A stretch of DNA of 64,000 bases from Pelagibacterium luteolum (GCF_900100665.1 NZ_FNCS01000006.1:62001-126000); one strand, 5' to 3'; counted from the stretch's first letter, positions 15,584-25,147 are shown. Notes: generated by a model not told the origin, from the sequence alone. Numbers and translations are program-made.

Positions 15584-16447
15584 TTAGGTCGATAGGGAAA
15601 CGGCGTCGACGTGAGGGATCGAGCCACGGGGGATGATCATCGGCGTTCCCGCCAATGGGTCATTGATGATGATGCAGGGCAGACCAAACACCTGTTCAAC
15701 GAGATCGGCGGTGACGATCTCGGCCGGCGCGCCTTCCGCCACGATCTGCCCCTCCCGCATCGCGATGATATGGGTGGCATAACGGCAGGCGTGATTGAGG
15801 TCGTGCAGCACCGCCACCACCGTGTGCCCCGCCGCCCTGTTCAGCCCGCTCAGGAGTTCGAGCAGCTCGATCTGGTGGGCGATATCGAGATAGGTCGTCG
15901 GCTCATCAAGCAGCAGCATCGGCGTCTGCTGCGCCAGAACCATCGCCACCCACACCCGCTGGCGCTGCCCGCCCGACAGCTCGTCGACAAGCCGGTGCGA
16001 CAGCTCGGTGATCTTGGTCGCTTCCATCGCCCCCATCACCGCTTCTTCGTCGGTGACCGACCATTGGCGGATGAATTTCTGATGTGGATAGCGCCCGCGC
16101 GCCACGAGATCCGCCACCGTGATCCCGTCGGGCGCAATGGACGTCTGCGGCAACAACCCCAGTCGCCGCGCCACTTCCTTGGCGGGATAATGCGAAATCG
16201 CCTTGCCATCGAGCATCACCTGCCCCTCCGAAGGCTGGATCAGCCGCGACAGCGCTCGCAGCAGCGTCGACTTTCCGCACGCATTGGCACCTACGATCAC
16301 CGTAAATCCCTTGTCGGGGATATCGACGCTGAGTTGCTGTGAGATTACCCGCTGGTCGTAACCGATGGTTGCGTTTTGCACCGACAGCCGCGAGGACCCG
16401 GCCAGCGTTGCGGGATCGATATGTCTGTTCACTGGGTCACCACTCAT
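15584..16447 (-). CDS. iron-siderophore ABC importer, ATP-binding protein
   Basis: The 287-residue product is the ATPase of a FecCD-type importer (FepC/FhuC-like). It has Walker A GANACGKST, Q-loop LLPQTS, signature LSGGQRQRVW, Walker B MLLLDEPTTYLDIAHQ and the H-loop VAVLHDLNHA. Its start codon overlaps the stop of the upstream permease (ATGA), indicating translational coupling. The C-terminal tail after residue 255 is typical of the subfamily. Confidence 0.93.
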   Translation of the reverse strand: MSGDPVNRHIDPATLAGSSRLSVQNATIGYDQRVISQQLSVDIPDKGFTVIVGANACGKSTLLRALSRLIQPSEGQVMLDGKAISHYPAKEVARRLGLLPQTSIAPDGITVADLVARGRYPHQKFIRQWSVTDEEAVMGAMEATKITELSHRLVDELSGGQRQRVWVAMVLAQQTPMLLLDEPTTYLDIAHQIELLELLSGLNRAAGHTVVAVLHDLNHACRYATHIIAMREGQIVAEGAPAEIVTADLVEQVFGLPCIIINDPLAGTPMIIPRGSIPHVDAVSLST

Positions 16448-17496
16448 TGCCGCTGCGCTTCCCGCACCAGCAGCCAGACGAAATAGATGCCGCCTATGCA
16501 GACGGTCACGACGCCCACCGGCAATTGCGTCGGCGCGAACGCCCGTTGCGCGAGAAAATCGGCCGCGACGAGCAGCACAGCGCCCACAGCCGCCGACGGG
16601 ATCAGCGCCACACCTGCAGCCCCCGTAATCCGCCGTGCGATCTGCGGCGCAGCGAGCGATACGAACGCAATCGGCCCGGCCACAGCCGTGGCCGTCGCCG
16701 TCAGCGCCACACCGAGCACAAGTAGCGACAGCCGCACCAGCTCGACCCGCGTACCCAGCGCCCGTGCCGCATCGTCGCCCATTTCAAGCTGTTTCATGGG
16801 CCGCTCCAGCATCAGCACCAGCGGCACGATCAGCGCGAGCACGATCAGCGAGGGCCAAAATTTATCCAGCCCCAGACCGTTCAGCGACCCCGCGCCCCAC
16901 ACCGCGGCCGTCATCGCCACCTCGAGATCGGCGCGTAGCATCAGCCAGGTGTTGAGCGAGGTCAGCATGGCCGAAAGCCCGATACCGACGATGATCAGCC
17001 GAAACCCCTGCACGCCCTGCCGCCACGCCAGGCCATAAACGGCCAGTGCCGTGGCGATCCCTCCGGCGAGCGCGCCGCCGGCGATCTGATAGTAATTGCC
17101 CGAAAATCCGATGATCACGATCAGCGCGCCGCTATAAGCGCCGGCGTTGAAACCGATCACATCGGGACTGCCCAGAGGGTTACGCGTCAGCGACTGGAAG
17201 ATCGCCCCGCTCATTCCCAGCGCCGCGCCAAAAACCAGCGCCAGCAGCGCGCGCGGCAACCGCCATTCGACGACAACCATATGCACGCGCCCCTCGGCCT
17301 GCCCGAGCAGCGCCCCGAGGACCTCGCCGAGCGGCACCTGATATTCCCCGCTCGCCAGCGTCAAAAGCGTGAGGACCAGCGCGATGGCAACCATCAGCGC
17401 CACCAGCCCCGTCACCTTCATATCCAACCGAAACGTCAACCGCCCGTCGAACAGGCGCACCACGCGGGTTGGACGGCCGAAATCGATGGCGCTCAT
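16444..17496 (-). CDS. iron-siderophore ABC importer, permease 2 (FepG-like)
   Basis: The 350-residue product is a FecCD-family permease with about ten membrane helices. Family blocks include RLPRALLALVFGAALGMSGA, QSLTRNPLGSPDVIGFNAGA and VAGPIAFVSLAAPQIARR, the last being the coupling region to the ATPase. The start at 17496 overlaps the stop of permease 1 by four bases; the frame is open further upstream but only antisense or overlapping sequence lies there. Confidence 0.9.
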   Translation of the reverse strand: MSAIDFGRPTRVVRLFDGRLTFRLDMKVTGLVALMVAIALVLTLLTLASGEYQVPLGEVLGALLGQAEGRVHMVVVEWRLPRALLALVFGAALGMSGAIFQSLTRNPLGSPDVIGFNAGAYSGALIVIIGFSGNYYQIAGGALAGGIATALAVYGLAWRQGVQGFRLIIVGIGLSAMLTSLNTWLMLRADLEVAMTAAVWGAGSLNGLGLDKFWPSLIVLALIVPLVLMLERPMKQLEMGDDAARALGTRVELVRLSLLVLGVALTATATAVAGPIAFVSLAAPQIARRITGAAGVALIPSAAVGAVLLVAADFLAQRAFAPTQLPVGVVTVCIGGIYFVWLLVREAQRQ

Positions 17497-18542
17497 AGCC
17501 CGCTCACCCTGCGCCGCCGCGCCAGCATGATCAGCACCGGCGCACCGATGAACGCCGTGACGATCGCCACCTGCACTTCGCCCGGCCGCATGATGATGCG
17601 TCCCACGATGTCGGACACCAAAAGCAGCACCGGCGCGAGCACCATGGTATAGGCCATGATCCAACGCTGATCCGGCCCCACGACCCACCGCGCCACATGG
17701 GGCACCATCAGCCCGACGAACCCGATCGGCCCTGCCGCTGCCGTCGCCGCGCCCGCCAGAAGCGTCACCGCGACCACCACGATCGTCCGCACGCGCACGA
17801 TATTGGCGCCAAGCGAACGCGCCAGATCGTCGCCCAGCGCTACCGCATTGAGTGGTCGCGCGACGATCGCCGCCAGCGCCAGCCCAACGACAATGAACGG
17901 CGCGACAGTCACCACCGCCTCATAGGTTCCCCCGCTCAACGCCCCGGCGCTCCAAAACCGCATGCGATCGAAAGCCGACGGGTTGAGCAGCGTCAAGGCG
18001 GTCGAAACGCCCCCCAATATCGCGCCGATGGCCACCCCGGCCAAGGTCAGCGACACCGGCGTCGCGCCCCGTCGTCCCGTGGAGCCGACCAGATAGACCG
18101 CCACGGTGGTGATCACCGCCCCGGCAAAGGCAAACCAGATGTAAGACTGCAAGGACGTCAGCCCGAAATAGCCAACCGCGATCAAAACGAAAAACGTCGC
18201 GCCGGCATTCACCCCCAGTATTCCGGGGTCGGCCAGTGGATTGCGCGTCAGCGCCTGGATCAGCGCGCCCGAAATCCCCAGTCCCGCCCCAACCAGCAGC
18301 CCCAGCAGCGTGCGCGGCAGGCGCAGGCTCTGGATGATCGCGTGATCATTGGAATCGTCATAGGCAAACAGCGCATCGATCACCACCGGCAGCGCGATGT
18401 CGCGTGATCCGATCGCGATGCTCGCCAGCACCACGATCCCCAGCACACTCAGACACGCCAAAAGTCCAAGCGCGCGCGCCGCATTGCTCGCGGCAACGCC
18501 GGGGCGCCTTGTGGCTTGGCTGTGTTCGGCGATGGATGTCAC
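17493..18542 (-). CDS. iron-siderophore ABC importer, permease 1 (FepD-like)
   Basis: The 349-residue product is the first gene of the operon, a FecCD permease with about ten membrane helices. RLPRTLLGLLVGAGLGISGA, QALTRNPLADPGILGVNAGA and AAGPIGFVGLMVPHVARW are the diagnostic blocks. It starts with GTG at 18542. About 50 bp upstream lies a TGA-N9-TCA motif that suggests repression when iron is sufficient. No TonB-dependent receptor is in this window, so the outer-membrane partner must lie elsewhere. Confidence 0.88.
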   Translation of the reverse strand: MTSIAEHSQATRRPGVAASNAARALGLLACLSVLGIVVLASIAIGSRDIALPVVIDALFAYDDSNDHAIIQSLRLPRTLLGLLVGAGLGISGALIQALTRNPLADPGILGVNAGATFFVLIAVGYFGLTSLQSYIWFAFAGAVITTVAVYLVGSTGRRGATPVSLTLAGVAIGAILGGVSTALTLLNPSAFDRMRFWSAGALSGGTYEAVVTVAPFIVVGLALAAIVARPLNAVALGDDLARSLGANIVRVRTIVVVAVTLLAGAATAAAGPIGFVGLMVPHVARWVVGPDQRWIMAYTMVLAPVLLLVSDIVGRIIMRPGEVQVAIVTAFIGAPVLIMLARRRRVSGL

Positions 18543-18592
18543 GGGCGCTAGCGCTCCGGCTCAAACGGCGGATCGGCCCTAGCTATATTTTA

Positions 18593-18607
18593 TGATTGCG
18601 CCAGTCA
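18593..18607 (-). promoter_or_regulatory. iron-responsive (RirA/IRO-type) motif
   Basis: TGA-TTGCGCCAG-TCA fits the TGA-N9-TCA pattern predicted for iron regulation by RirA in Rhizobiales. It is 50 bp upstream of the FepD-like start. On the minus strand TTGACT overlaps the box edge and TATAG lies downstream, so the box would cover the promoter. Confidence 0.55.
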
Positions 18608-18802
18608 AGTTAGCTTGCATAAGGCGCTGTGACCCTTGCACTCACCACTCACGCTCTCTTGAACGAAACGGAATCGCCCCGCCCCCGCGCCTTTGCGCGC
18701 CGCCCGGTGGAAAGCGCTCAAGTTTTTCCATTTCGTCAATATTTCGGAAACTGTTTGGGCAGAAAACCTTGATGCTTATGGGTATGTATGGAGTCCCCCC
18801 AA

Positions 18803-19462
18803 ATGCTTAAGACGGTCATCACAGCGGCCGCGATTTCGGCCCTCTTGCTCGGCCAGGCCAGCGCAGCAGACGCGCTCGGCACGGCCCCCTCTTACGGCCC
18901 CTATGCCCCGAGCTTCGGCGCGCCGAGCTCCGGCTTTGGCGGGTTCTACGCTGGCGGCAATGCCGGCTACAGCCGCGGCGAATATGCGCCAGACAATGCC
19001 GCCGATCAGAATATCGAAGGCTTCATGGGCGGCGTACAGGCCGGCTATAACGCCGATCTCGGTGGCCTCGTCGTCGGCGTCGAAGGCGATTACCAGCTCT
19101 CGGGCGCACGCGAAAGCGAAACCCTGATCGGCGGCGACGAACTCACCGTCGGCATCAATCACTTCGGCACAGTGCGTGGACGTGCAGGCTTCGATGTCGG
19201 CGGCATCATGCCTTACGTCACCGGCGGTATCGCCTTCGGCGACGTCGGCTCCAAACTCGAAACCGCCGCCGGCCCGACCATTTCGGAATCCGAATATGGC
19301 TGGGGCTGGGCCGCTGGCGCCGGTATCGAGGCCATGGCCGCGAACAATCTCTCGCTCAAGGCCGAATACCTCTATGTCGGCTTCGGCGACCTTGAACTCT
19401 CCACCGGAAACGTCGACGCCAGCGCCCACACCGCCCGCGCCGGCATCAACTTCCACTTCTAA
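18803..19462 (+). CDS. outer-membrane beta-barrel protein (Omp25/31-like)
   Basis: From the ATG at 18803 the product has 219 residues with a signal peptide (MLKTVITAAAISALLLGQASAA) and an eight-strand barrel of the porin-like OMP_b-brl family. Alternating strands are seen, for example FYAGGNAGYSRGEY, GLVVGVEGDYQLSG and MPYVTGGIAFGDVG. It ends in NFHF, the terminal aromatic residue expected of barrel proteins assembled by BAM. TGGAG precedes the chosen start; an ATG five codons earlier has none. The function may be structural, as for the Omp25/Omp31 family of Rhizobiales. Confidence 0.87.
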   Translation: MLKTVITAAAISALLLGQASAADALGTAPSYGPYAPSFGAPSSGFGGFYAGGNAGYSRGEYAPDNAADQNIEGFMGGVQAGYNADLGGLVVGVEGDYQLSGARESETLIGGDELTVGINHFGTVRGRAGFDVGGIMPYVTGGIAFGDVGSKLETAAGPTISESEYGWGWAAGAGIEAMAANNLSLKAEYLYVGFGDLELSTGNVDASAHTARAGINFHF

Positions 19463-19470
19463 GCGCTACA

Positions 19471-19504
19471 AAACCCCGGGCCTCACCGCCCGGGGTTTTT
19501 CTTT
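19471..19504 (+). terminator. Rho-independent terminator after outer-membrane protein
   Basis: AAACCCCGGGC (19471-19481) pairs perfectly with GCCCGGGGTTT (19488-19498) around CTCACC, followed by more T residues. It lies 9 bp after the stop codon. Confidence 0.93.
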
Positions 19505-19549
19505 GCCCGCGGTACAAGATGGTGAGCCCAGCGCCTCACCCACACCACC

Positions 19550-19588
19550 GTCATCGTCGGGCTCGACCCGAGGACCCAGTAGCGCCGG
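19550..19588. repeat. palindromic intergenic repeat unit
   Basis: GTCATCGTCGGGCTCGACCC followed by GAGGACCCAGTAGCGCCGG is a diverged copy of the dispersed palindrome family. It lies between the outer-membrane gene and the end of the cyclopropane synthase gene. Confidence 0.55.
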
Positions 19589-19621
19589 CTAAAGCCAACG
19601 ATCTAGGCGCCTCTGCGCGCC

Positions 19622-20851
19622 TTAAACCCGCCGATACTGGTAAATCCCAACATCGATCGTGCCCTCGGCGAACCCCGCCTCGCAATAGCTCAGATAATAC
19701 AGCCATTTGCGCTTGAATATCTCGTCATAGCCGAGCTGTTCGATCACCGGCCAGCGCTCCAGAAACGCGTCGCGCCACAGCCGCAGCGTCTTGGCATAAT
19801 CGAGCCGGAAATTGTCCACCTGCTCGAGCACGAGGCCGGCCTTTTCGGCGACGTCCTTCATCACCGTCTTGGTCAGCAGCATGCCACCGGGAAACACATA
19901 GCGCTGGATGAAATCGGGATGCGCCTTGTAGTCGGGGAAGTCGGGCTCGGCGATGGTAATCGCCTGGATCGCCGCCGTCCCGCCGGGCTTAAGCCGATCA
20001 TGCACCGTCCTGAAATAGTCGGGCCAGTGCTCCTCGCCCACCGCCTCGATCATCTCGATCGACACCACATGGTCGAACGCCCCGCGCGTATCGCGATAAT
20101 CCTCGAACACCAGCGTGCCTAGATCGTCCAGACCCTGCCGCTCCAGCCGGTCGACGCCATATTTGAGCTGCTCGCGCGAGAGCGTAATCCCCCGAACATT
20201 GGCGCCACTCCGCGTCGCCATTTCGGCAAACCCGCCCCAGCCGCAGCCGATTTCCAGAACATGGCTGCCGCGCGTAATCCCCGCCATCACCATGATGCGC
20301 TGATATTTGGCGCGCTGGGCTTCCTCGAGCGCAATATCCTGCCCGGCGAAATAGGCCGAGGAATAGGTCATCGAAGGGTCGAGCCATTCGGCATAGAAAT
20401 CATTGCCGAGATCATAGTGCTCGGAAATGTTTTTCTGGCTGCCTTCCTTGGTATTGGGCCGCGACATGTGCCAGGCCAGATCATGCGCCGCGCGCTGGAA
20501 AATCCCTGGATTGGCCTTGAAGAACACTTCGCGGTTCAAAAGGAAGAACCTAAACAGCGTCGTCAGATCCTTGATCTCGATATCGCCCTGCATATACGCC
20601 TCGGCGAACCCGAGCGTGCCCCGGCGCATCGCGGCCTTGAGCACCTTGAAATTTTTCAGCCGCAGGAACGCGTGCAGCCCCGATTTCGGATCCCCCAACG
20701 TCCGCGTCCGCCCGCTCGGCAGCGTCACCGTAATCGCGCCATGCCGCGGCATGCCCACCATCGCCGAGCCGAGCTTTTCGAGCAGCAAGGATTTGATCCG
20801 CGTCCCCAGTCCAATCTGGGGCTGCTGATGCTCGAAGGCGGTCTGGCTCAT
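19622..20851 (-). CDS. cfa: cyclopropane-fatty-acyl-phospholipid synthase
   Basis: The 409-residue product adds a methylene group from S-adenosylmethionine to unsaturated phospholipid acyl chains at the membrane. The SAM-binding motif VLEIGCGWGGFAE is present, preceded by the family block NISEHYDLGNDFYAEWLDP (about 170-190), and YVFPGGMLL and YCEAGF near the C-terminus are typical. The start at 20851 (MSQTAFEH) is chosen because AGAG lies just upstream and the family begins near here; a longer open frame reaches 20977. The enzyme is linked to acid and osmotic tolerance in other bacteria. Confidence 0.9.
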   Translation of the reverse strand: MSQTAFEHQQPQIGLGTRIKSLLLEKLGSAMVGMPRHGAITVTLPSGRTRTLGDPKSGLHAFLRLKNFKVLKAAMRRGTLGFAEAYMQGDIEIKDLTTLFRFFLLNREVFFKANPGIFQRAAHDLAWHMSRPNTKEGSQKNISEHYDLGNDFYAEWLDPSMTYSSAYFAGQDIALEEAQRAKYQRIMVMAGITRGSHVLEIGCGWGGFAEMATRSGANVRGITLSREQLKYGVDRLERQGLDDLGTLVFEDYRDTRGAFDHVVSIEMIEAVGEEHWPDYFRTVHDRLKPGGTAAIQAITIAEPDFPDYKAHPDFIQRYVFPGGMLLTKTVMKDVAEKAGLVLEQVDNFRLDYAKTLRLWRDAFLERWPVIEQLGYDEIFKRKWLYYLSYCEAGFAEGTIDVGIYQYRRV

Positions 20852-20996
20852 AATCTCTAACGTCTCCCGCGCCCTCTGGCGCCCTATCTCACTGACAACA
20901 TATACGCTTACGTCGCCCGCATGGTTTCGGATTATCGAAACCGCCGGAGATTTTAGCGGCGATGGGGTGGGATGCAAGCGGGGGCGGTGGCCTTGT

Positions 20997-21385
20997 CTGA
21001 CGTCATCGTCAGCGCCAGGGCCACCTCGCCTGCTAAGTCCTCGGGTCGAGCCCGAGGATGACGAGGGTGGATTTGGTTAGGCTTCAATGCCTGCTCGCCC
21101 CACCACCAACCTATGATCCTGCCTCAACCGCATCAAATCTGCACCAAACCAGGCAGTTGCGCTCCGACCGTCACCCCCGGACTTGATCCGAGCTTCCAGC
21201 CGCCCACGCCGGACCCTATTTGCATCCGCTCGCCGCCCCATCCCACAGTCACCCTCGGGCTCGACCCGAGGGCCCATCCAGCGCCGCCCCACCCACATAC
21301 GCCGATGCGACCACATCGACGAAACCCCCGCGTTCAATCGCACGCGCTACTGGGTCCTCGGGTCAAGCCCGAGGATGACGGGAGG
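20997..21385. repeat. repeat-rich intergenic region
   Basis: The 570-bp gap 20852-21421 holds no gene. It contains several palindromic units: TCCTCGGGTCGAGCCCGAGG (21038-21057), a weak copy near 21168-21200, GTCACCCTCGGGCTCGACCC (from 21248) and TGGGTCCTCGGGTCAAGCCC (from 21351). The last two face each other about 100 bp apart, giving the bipartite arrangement seen for the other elements of this family. The rest of the gap shows nothing recognisable. Confidence 0.6.
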
Positions 21386-21421
21386 GGGTGTGGTTAGCAG
21401 TGAGAAACGGAACGGCGGCCT

Positions 21422-22111
21422 TTAGCCCATGCTTCGCTCTTGCAAACGTGCAGCCGCTTGTTTGGTCGCCATTCGTCGCTTGCTTATGAAGGGCGCAAGC
21501 TTATCGCGGGTAGCCTCGACAAGCTTTTGCGGAGCTGAGCGCGGGGATCCAGCAGCGAATGGTGGAGCCGGATCATACTCCATTTGCAGTTGTATCTCCT
21601 GCGCGATTTCTTCGCCCATAAGATCAGCGACAACGGTGAGAGCGAAGTCGATCCCCGACGTCACACCCGCTCCTGTCACACGATTTCGGTCCTTAACAAC
21701 CCGTTCTGCAATCGGAATCGCTCCCAGCAACTCAAGCTGATCAATGGAAGACCAGTGGCAAGTCGCCCGATATCCTTCCAATAGACCCGCCGCAGCGAGC
21801 ACCAATGAGCCAGTGCAGACGGAGGTCACCAACTTGCACTCGGGACTAATCCGACGAAGAAAATCTAAAGTCTGCTCATCACTCATAAGGTCGATCTGCC
21901 CTGGTCCTCCCGGTACGCAGATGAGATCGAGCGAGGTGCATTCATCGAAGAGCCTGGTTGGCAAAATCGACATTCCACGGTCCGAAGAAACAGGCTCCAG
22001 AGATTTCCACAGCAAGTGAACCGAAGCACCTGGCACCCGATAAAAAACCTCCGCAGGGCCAGTTAGGTCAAGTTGGGTCAGCTTGGGGAATAGAACAAAA
22101 CCGATTTGCAT
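21422..22111 (-). CDS. DJ-1/PfpI family protein (isonitrile hydratase-like)
   Basis: From the ATG at 22111 (GAGGGA upstream) the product has 229 residues of the DJ-1/PfpI superfamily, class I glutamine-amidotransferase-like. The opening IGFVLFPKLTQLDLTGPAEV, the nucleophile elbow SVCTGSLVLAAAGLLEG and ATCHWSSIDQLELLG match the isonitrile hydratase-like group. The C-terminus ends in a basic tail. Base composition is visibly less GC-rich than in neighbouring genes, and it sits between repeat-rich and core regions, so acquisition by transfer is possible. The substrate is not known. Confidence 0.83.
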   Translation of the reverse strand: MQIGFVLFPKLTQLDLTGPAEVFYRVPGASVHLLWKSLEPVSSDRGMSILPTRLFDECTSLDLICVPGGPGQIDLMSDEQTLDFLRRISPECKLVTSVCTGSLVLAAAGLLEGYRATCHWSSIDQLELLGAIPIAERVVKDRNRVTGAGVTSGIDFALTVVADLMGEEIAQEIQLQMEYDPAPPFAAGSPRSAPQKLVEATRDKLAPFISKRRMATKQAAARLQERSMG

Positions 22112-22281
22112 GACACTTGTCCCTCGGGCGATCTTGAATGGGGCTCGATAGTCCACTGTTCGACAACTGCACGGCTAGACGGAAACCAAGAGATCTCAAA
22201 AAGCTGCGGCCGCGCAAGTATCATCGCTTTAAATTATACACTGCGAGAACGACGAAGAGACCCGTCGATCACGCCCCACCC

Positions 22282-24072
22282 CTACCCCGGCACCGCCGCA
22301 TCAATAACCCTCAGCTGCACGCTCTCGCGCCCCTGCCAATGGTCGATGTTCAGCGTCCCCGCCACGTGCAGCCTTTGCCCGTCGCGCGCCTTCAGCAGCG
22401 CTTCGCCCAGCGGCGATCCTGCCGCCCGAAACGCGATGGCCTTTAAATTCGCGCCGTCGCCCGAACCGATCGTGCAGCGGACATGCCCACCGGCGCCGAC
22501 GATTTCGGCGAATTTCACCTGATGGGCCGGAAAGGCAAAGACCGGGGTTGAATTGCCGGCCCCGAACGGCCCGGCCTGCTCCACCGTGCGTACGAAATCG
22601 GGGTTTGCGCCCCGCGCCGTCAGCGCCGCGTCGATCTTGCACCCGTCCGATGCTCGCGCCGCGAAAACATCGTCGGCGAGCGTATCGACCATATATTGCC
22701 GGAACGGCCCCAGCTGCCCCGGCGCCAGCGTCACGCCCGCCGCCATGGCGTGCCCGCCGCCCTTGGCCAAAAGCCCGCCATTGACCGCGTCGATCACGGC
22801 CTTGCCCAGATCGACCTTGGGGATCGAGCGCCCCGATCCGGTCCCGCCGCCGTCTGCCCCCAGCGCAATGGCAAAGGCCGGGCGCCCGAACCGCTCTTTC
22901 AACCGCGCCGCGACCAGCCCGACGATGCCCTGATGCCAATCGGGCGAAGCCGTCACCAGCACCGCCGGCCCCGGCCCGTCGCCAATCTCCATTTCAGCCG
23001 TCGCCACAGCCTGCTCGACAGCCGCGACCTCGATCCGCTGGCGCTCGCCATTGAGTTCATCGAGCCGCTGCGCCAGCGTCAGCGCCTCATATTCGTCAGC
23101 GGTCGAGAGCAGGCGCGCGCCGAGCCCGGCATCGCCGATCCGCCCCCCCGCATTGATGCGCGGCCCGAGCATGAAGCCAAGTTGATACGCATTGAGCGGC
23201 CCCGACACCCGCGCGGCGATCGCCAGGCTCGACAGCCCCACATTGCCCCCGGCTCGCATGACTTCGAGCCCGCGCGTAACGAATGCCCGGTTCAGCCCCA
23301 TCAGCGGCACCACATCGCACACCGTCGCCAGCGCCACGAGATCGAGCATCGCCATCAGATCGGGCAGGCCCGAAACCCCGCGCTGGCGCAGGCTCCGATT
23401 GGTCGCCACCAGCACCATGAACGCAACGCCCGTCGCGCAGAGATAGCCCAGCCCGGAAATGTCGTCGCGCCGGTTGGGGTTGACCAACCCATCGGCGTCG
23501 GGCAGTTGCGCCGGCGCCAGATGGTGGTCGATCACCAGCACATCCACCCCGAGATTGCGCGCGTGTGTAATCGGCCCATGGCTCGCCGTGCCGCAATCGA
23601 GCGTCACGATCAGCCCGGCGCCTTTTGCGACAAGGCTCTCCATCGCCGCGTTGTTGGGCCCATAGCCCTCAAAAATCCGGTCGGGAATGTGGAACGGCGC
23701 GTCGATGCCGAAATGGCCGAGATAGCGCAGCATCAACGCCACCGAAGACGCGCCGTCGACGTCATAGTCGCCGAACAGGCCGATCGTCTCCTTGCCCATG
23801 ATCGCATCCGCCAGCCGTTCGGCCAGCCCATCCATGCCCGCCAGCGTCGAGGGATCGGGCATCAATTCGCGAATCGAGGGCGCGATAAAACTCTCGGCGG
23901 CCTCGACGCTCACCCCACGCGCTGCGATGATCCGCGCAAGGATTTCCGACATCCCCGTCTGCTGGCTGATCGCCCCGGCCATGCGCGTCGCGGCGGGGTC
24001 GAGCCTGTCGATCCAGCGCTTGCCGGTGACCGATTTTTCAACGCCCAAAAAGGCTTCGGTTTCAAGTTTCAT
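22282..24072 (-). CDS. recJ: single-stranded-DNA-specific exonuclease RecJ
   Basis: The 596-residue product degrades single-stranded DNA 5' to 3' in recombination and mismatch repair. DHH-phosphoesterase motifs are clear: GLFGDYDVDGASS, TLDCGTASHG, VLVIDHHLAPAQ and LATVCDVVPLMG, followed by the DHHA1 domain with KGGGHAMAAGVTL and a C-terminal OB-like domain. The ATG at 24072 begins MKLETEAFLGVEKSVTGKRW, the usual alphaproteobacterial start. The hom-glpX-recJ neighbourhood is common in this order; here a helicase and a lipoprotein gene lie between glpX and recJ. Confidence 0.94.
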   Translation of the reverse strand: MKLETEAFLGVEKSVTGKRWIDRLDPAATRMAGAISQQTGMSEILARIIAARGVSVEAAESFIAPSIRELMPDPSTLAGMDGLAERLADAIMGKETIGLFGDYDVDGASSVALMLRYLGHFGIDAPFHIPDRIFEGYGPNNAAMESLVAKGAGLIVTLDCGTASHGPITHARNLGVDVLVIDHHLAPAQLPDADGLVNPNRRDDISGLGYLCATGVAFMVLVATNRSLRQRGVSGLPDLMAMLDLVALATVCDVVPLMGLNRAFVTRGLEVMRAGGNVGLSSLAIAARVSGPLNAYQLGFMLGPRINAGGRIGDAGLGARLLSTADEYEALTLAQRLDELNGERQRIEVAAVEQAVATAEMEIGDGPGPAVLVTASPDWHQGIVGLVAARLKERFGRPAFAIALGADGGGTGSGRSIPKVDLGKAVIDAVNGGLLAKGGGHAMAAGVTLAPGQLGPFRQYMVDTLADDVFAARASDGCKIDAALTARGANPDFVRTVEQAGPFGAGNSTPVFAFPAHQVKFAEIVGAGGHVRCTIGSGDGANLKAIAFRAAGSPLGEALLKARDGQRLHVAGTLNIDHWQGRESVQLRVIDAAVPG

Positions 24073-24259
24073 GCCCCGACCTATATCTGCGCCGCCGCAC
24101 AAGATCGATAGCCAAACGGCACCGGCGCACACGCCGCATCTTTGCCGCGATTGCCGCCCATCTGCGCGCCACGCCGTCGCATATGGGAACTGACACGGTC
24201 CTTCCCCCGTTTTGCGGCTATAGGCCCGCAAGGGCACCATTTATTTCGAGGGTTTGTCC

Positions 24260-24790
24260 ATGAACGCTAAATTGCTTTTGCCTTTTGCCGCCGTCTCGAT
24301 GCTGGCACTCGCCGCGTGCGAAAACCGCACCGAGGCCCCTGCCGTTCCCGATCCCGATGCCGGCAATCCCAACACCGCGTCCGAAGCTGTCGAAGACATC
24401 GACACGACCGATGAGGTGATGTCGCCCGAGGAATTGCAGCAGCGCCGCGAAGAGATCGAGGCCGAGGCTCAGCAGACGTTCGAATCGATCATGGAAGACA
24501 CCCAGCAGGCCGGCGACAACCTCGTCGAAATGGGCAACAACGCCATGGACTCGATCAGCAACAGCGTGGACACCGCGTCCGATGCCCTCGCCACCCAGAT
24601 CGATGCGCTCGTTGAAAACGCCGCCGAAGTGCGCGACGACAACATGACCGACGCCCAAAAGCTTCAGGTCGTCACCAACGTCCGCAACACCGCCGAAGAA
24701 GCCGCCCGCGCCCTCGGCCGCACCGAAGCCGAAATCATCGCCGCCGGCGATTCCGCCGAACAACGCACCCGGGCCGTGATGGGGCTCTAA
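24260..24790 (+). CDS. hypothetical lipoprotein, acidic helical
   Basis: The 176-residue product has a lipoprotein signal peptide (MNAKLLLPFAAVSMLALAAC; lipobox LAAC, Cys20). The mature part is acidic, rich in Ala, Glu and Asp, and largely helical, with likely coiled-coil stretches (PEELQQRREEIEAEAQQTF and on). No domain is recognised. The start is the ATG at 24260, with GAGGG upstream. It is divergent from recJ and stands alone. Confidence 0.7.
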   Translation: MNAKLLLPFAAVSMLALAACENRTEAPAVPDPDAGNPNTASEAVEDIDTTDEVMSPEELQQRREEIEAEAQQTFESIMEDTQQAGDNLVEMGNNAMDSISNSVDTASDALATQIDALVENAAEVRDDNMTDAQKLQVVTNVRNTAEEAARALGRTEAEIIAAGDSAEQRTRAVMGL

Positions 24791-24904
24791 GCGCTAGGAC
24801 AGACGCGATGCACAGAGTTCCCCCGGCCTTTTCCCTCTCACATTAGGCGAAAAGGTTGGGCGAACAGGCCCGCTGAGTGGGTAAAATCCCGCGACACCCC
24901 ACCC

Positions 24905-25015
24905 CGTCATCCCGGCCTTGAGCCGGGACCGAGTATGCTCCGAACCAATTGGCGACCGCCGTCGATAATATCACCACCGAGCATACTGGATCCCGAATCT
25001 TCGCCCGGGACGACA
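24905..25015. repeat. bipartite palindromic element, copy 1
   Basis: One half (GTCATCCCGGCCTTGAGCCG...) and an inverted half (GAGCATACTGGATCCCGAAT...GACGAC) are separated by a spacer with CAATTGGCGACCGCC. The same architecture occurs near 27.4, 28.9 and 29.1 kb. It lies in the 390-bp gap 24791-25180, which has no gene. Confidence 0.7.
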
Positions 25016-25116
25016 ATAGTGGCTGCTTGCGCGCCGATGGTCACCGCGATCGGTGTTCACAACAGTCAGCGCTCAAACGCGCCCCACGTCATTGAGACCT
25101 GGGGAACGCCCCCCGA

Positions 25117-25147
25117 CCGTCACCCCGGGATTTATTCCCGGGGGGGG
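25117..25147. repeat. palindromic repeat unit
   Basis: GTCACCCCGGGATTTATTCC continues into CGGGGGG. It closely resembles the unit at 4264-4290 and lies 34 bp downstream of the helicase stop codon, where it may help terminate transcription. Confidence 0.6.

Noticed and set aside
22696-24111. 471-codon open frame on the plus strand
   Set aside because: It is antisense to recJ, and the translation is low in complexity.
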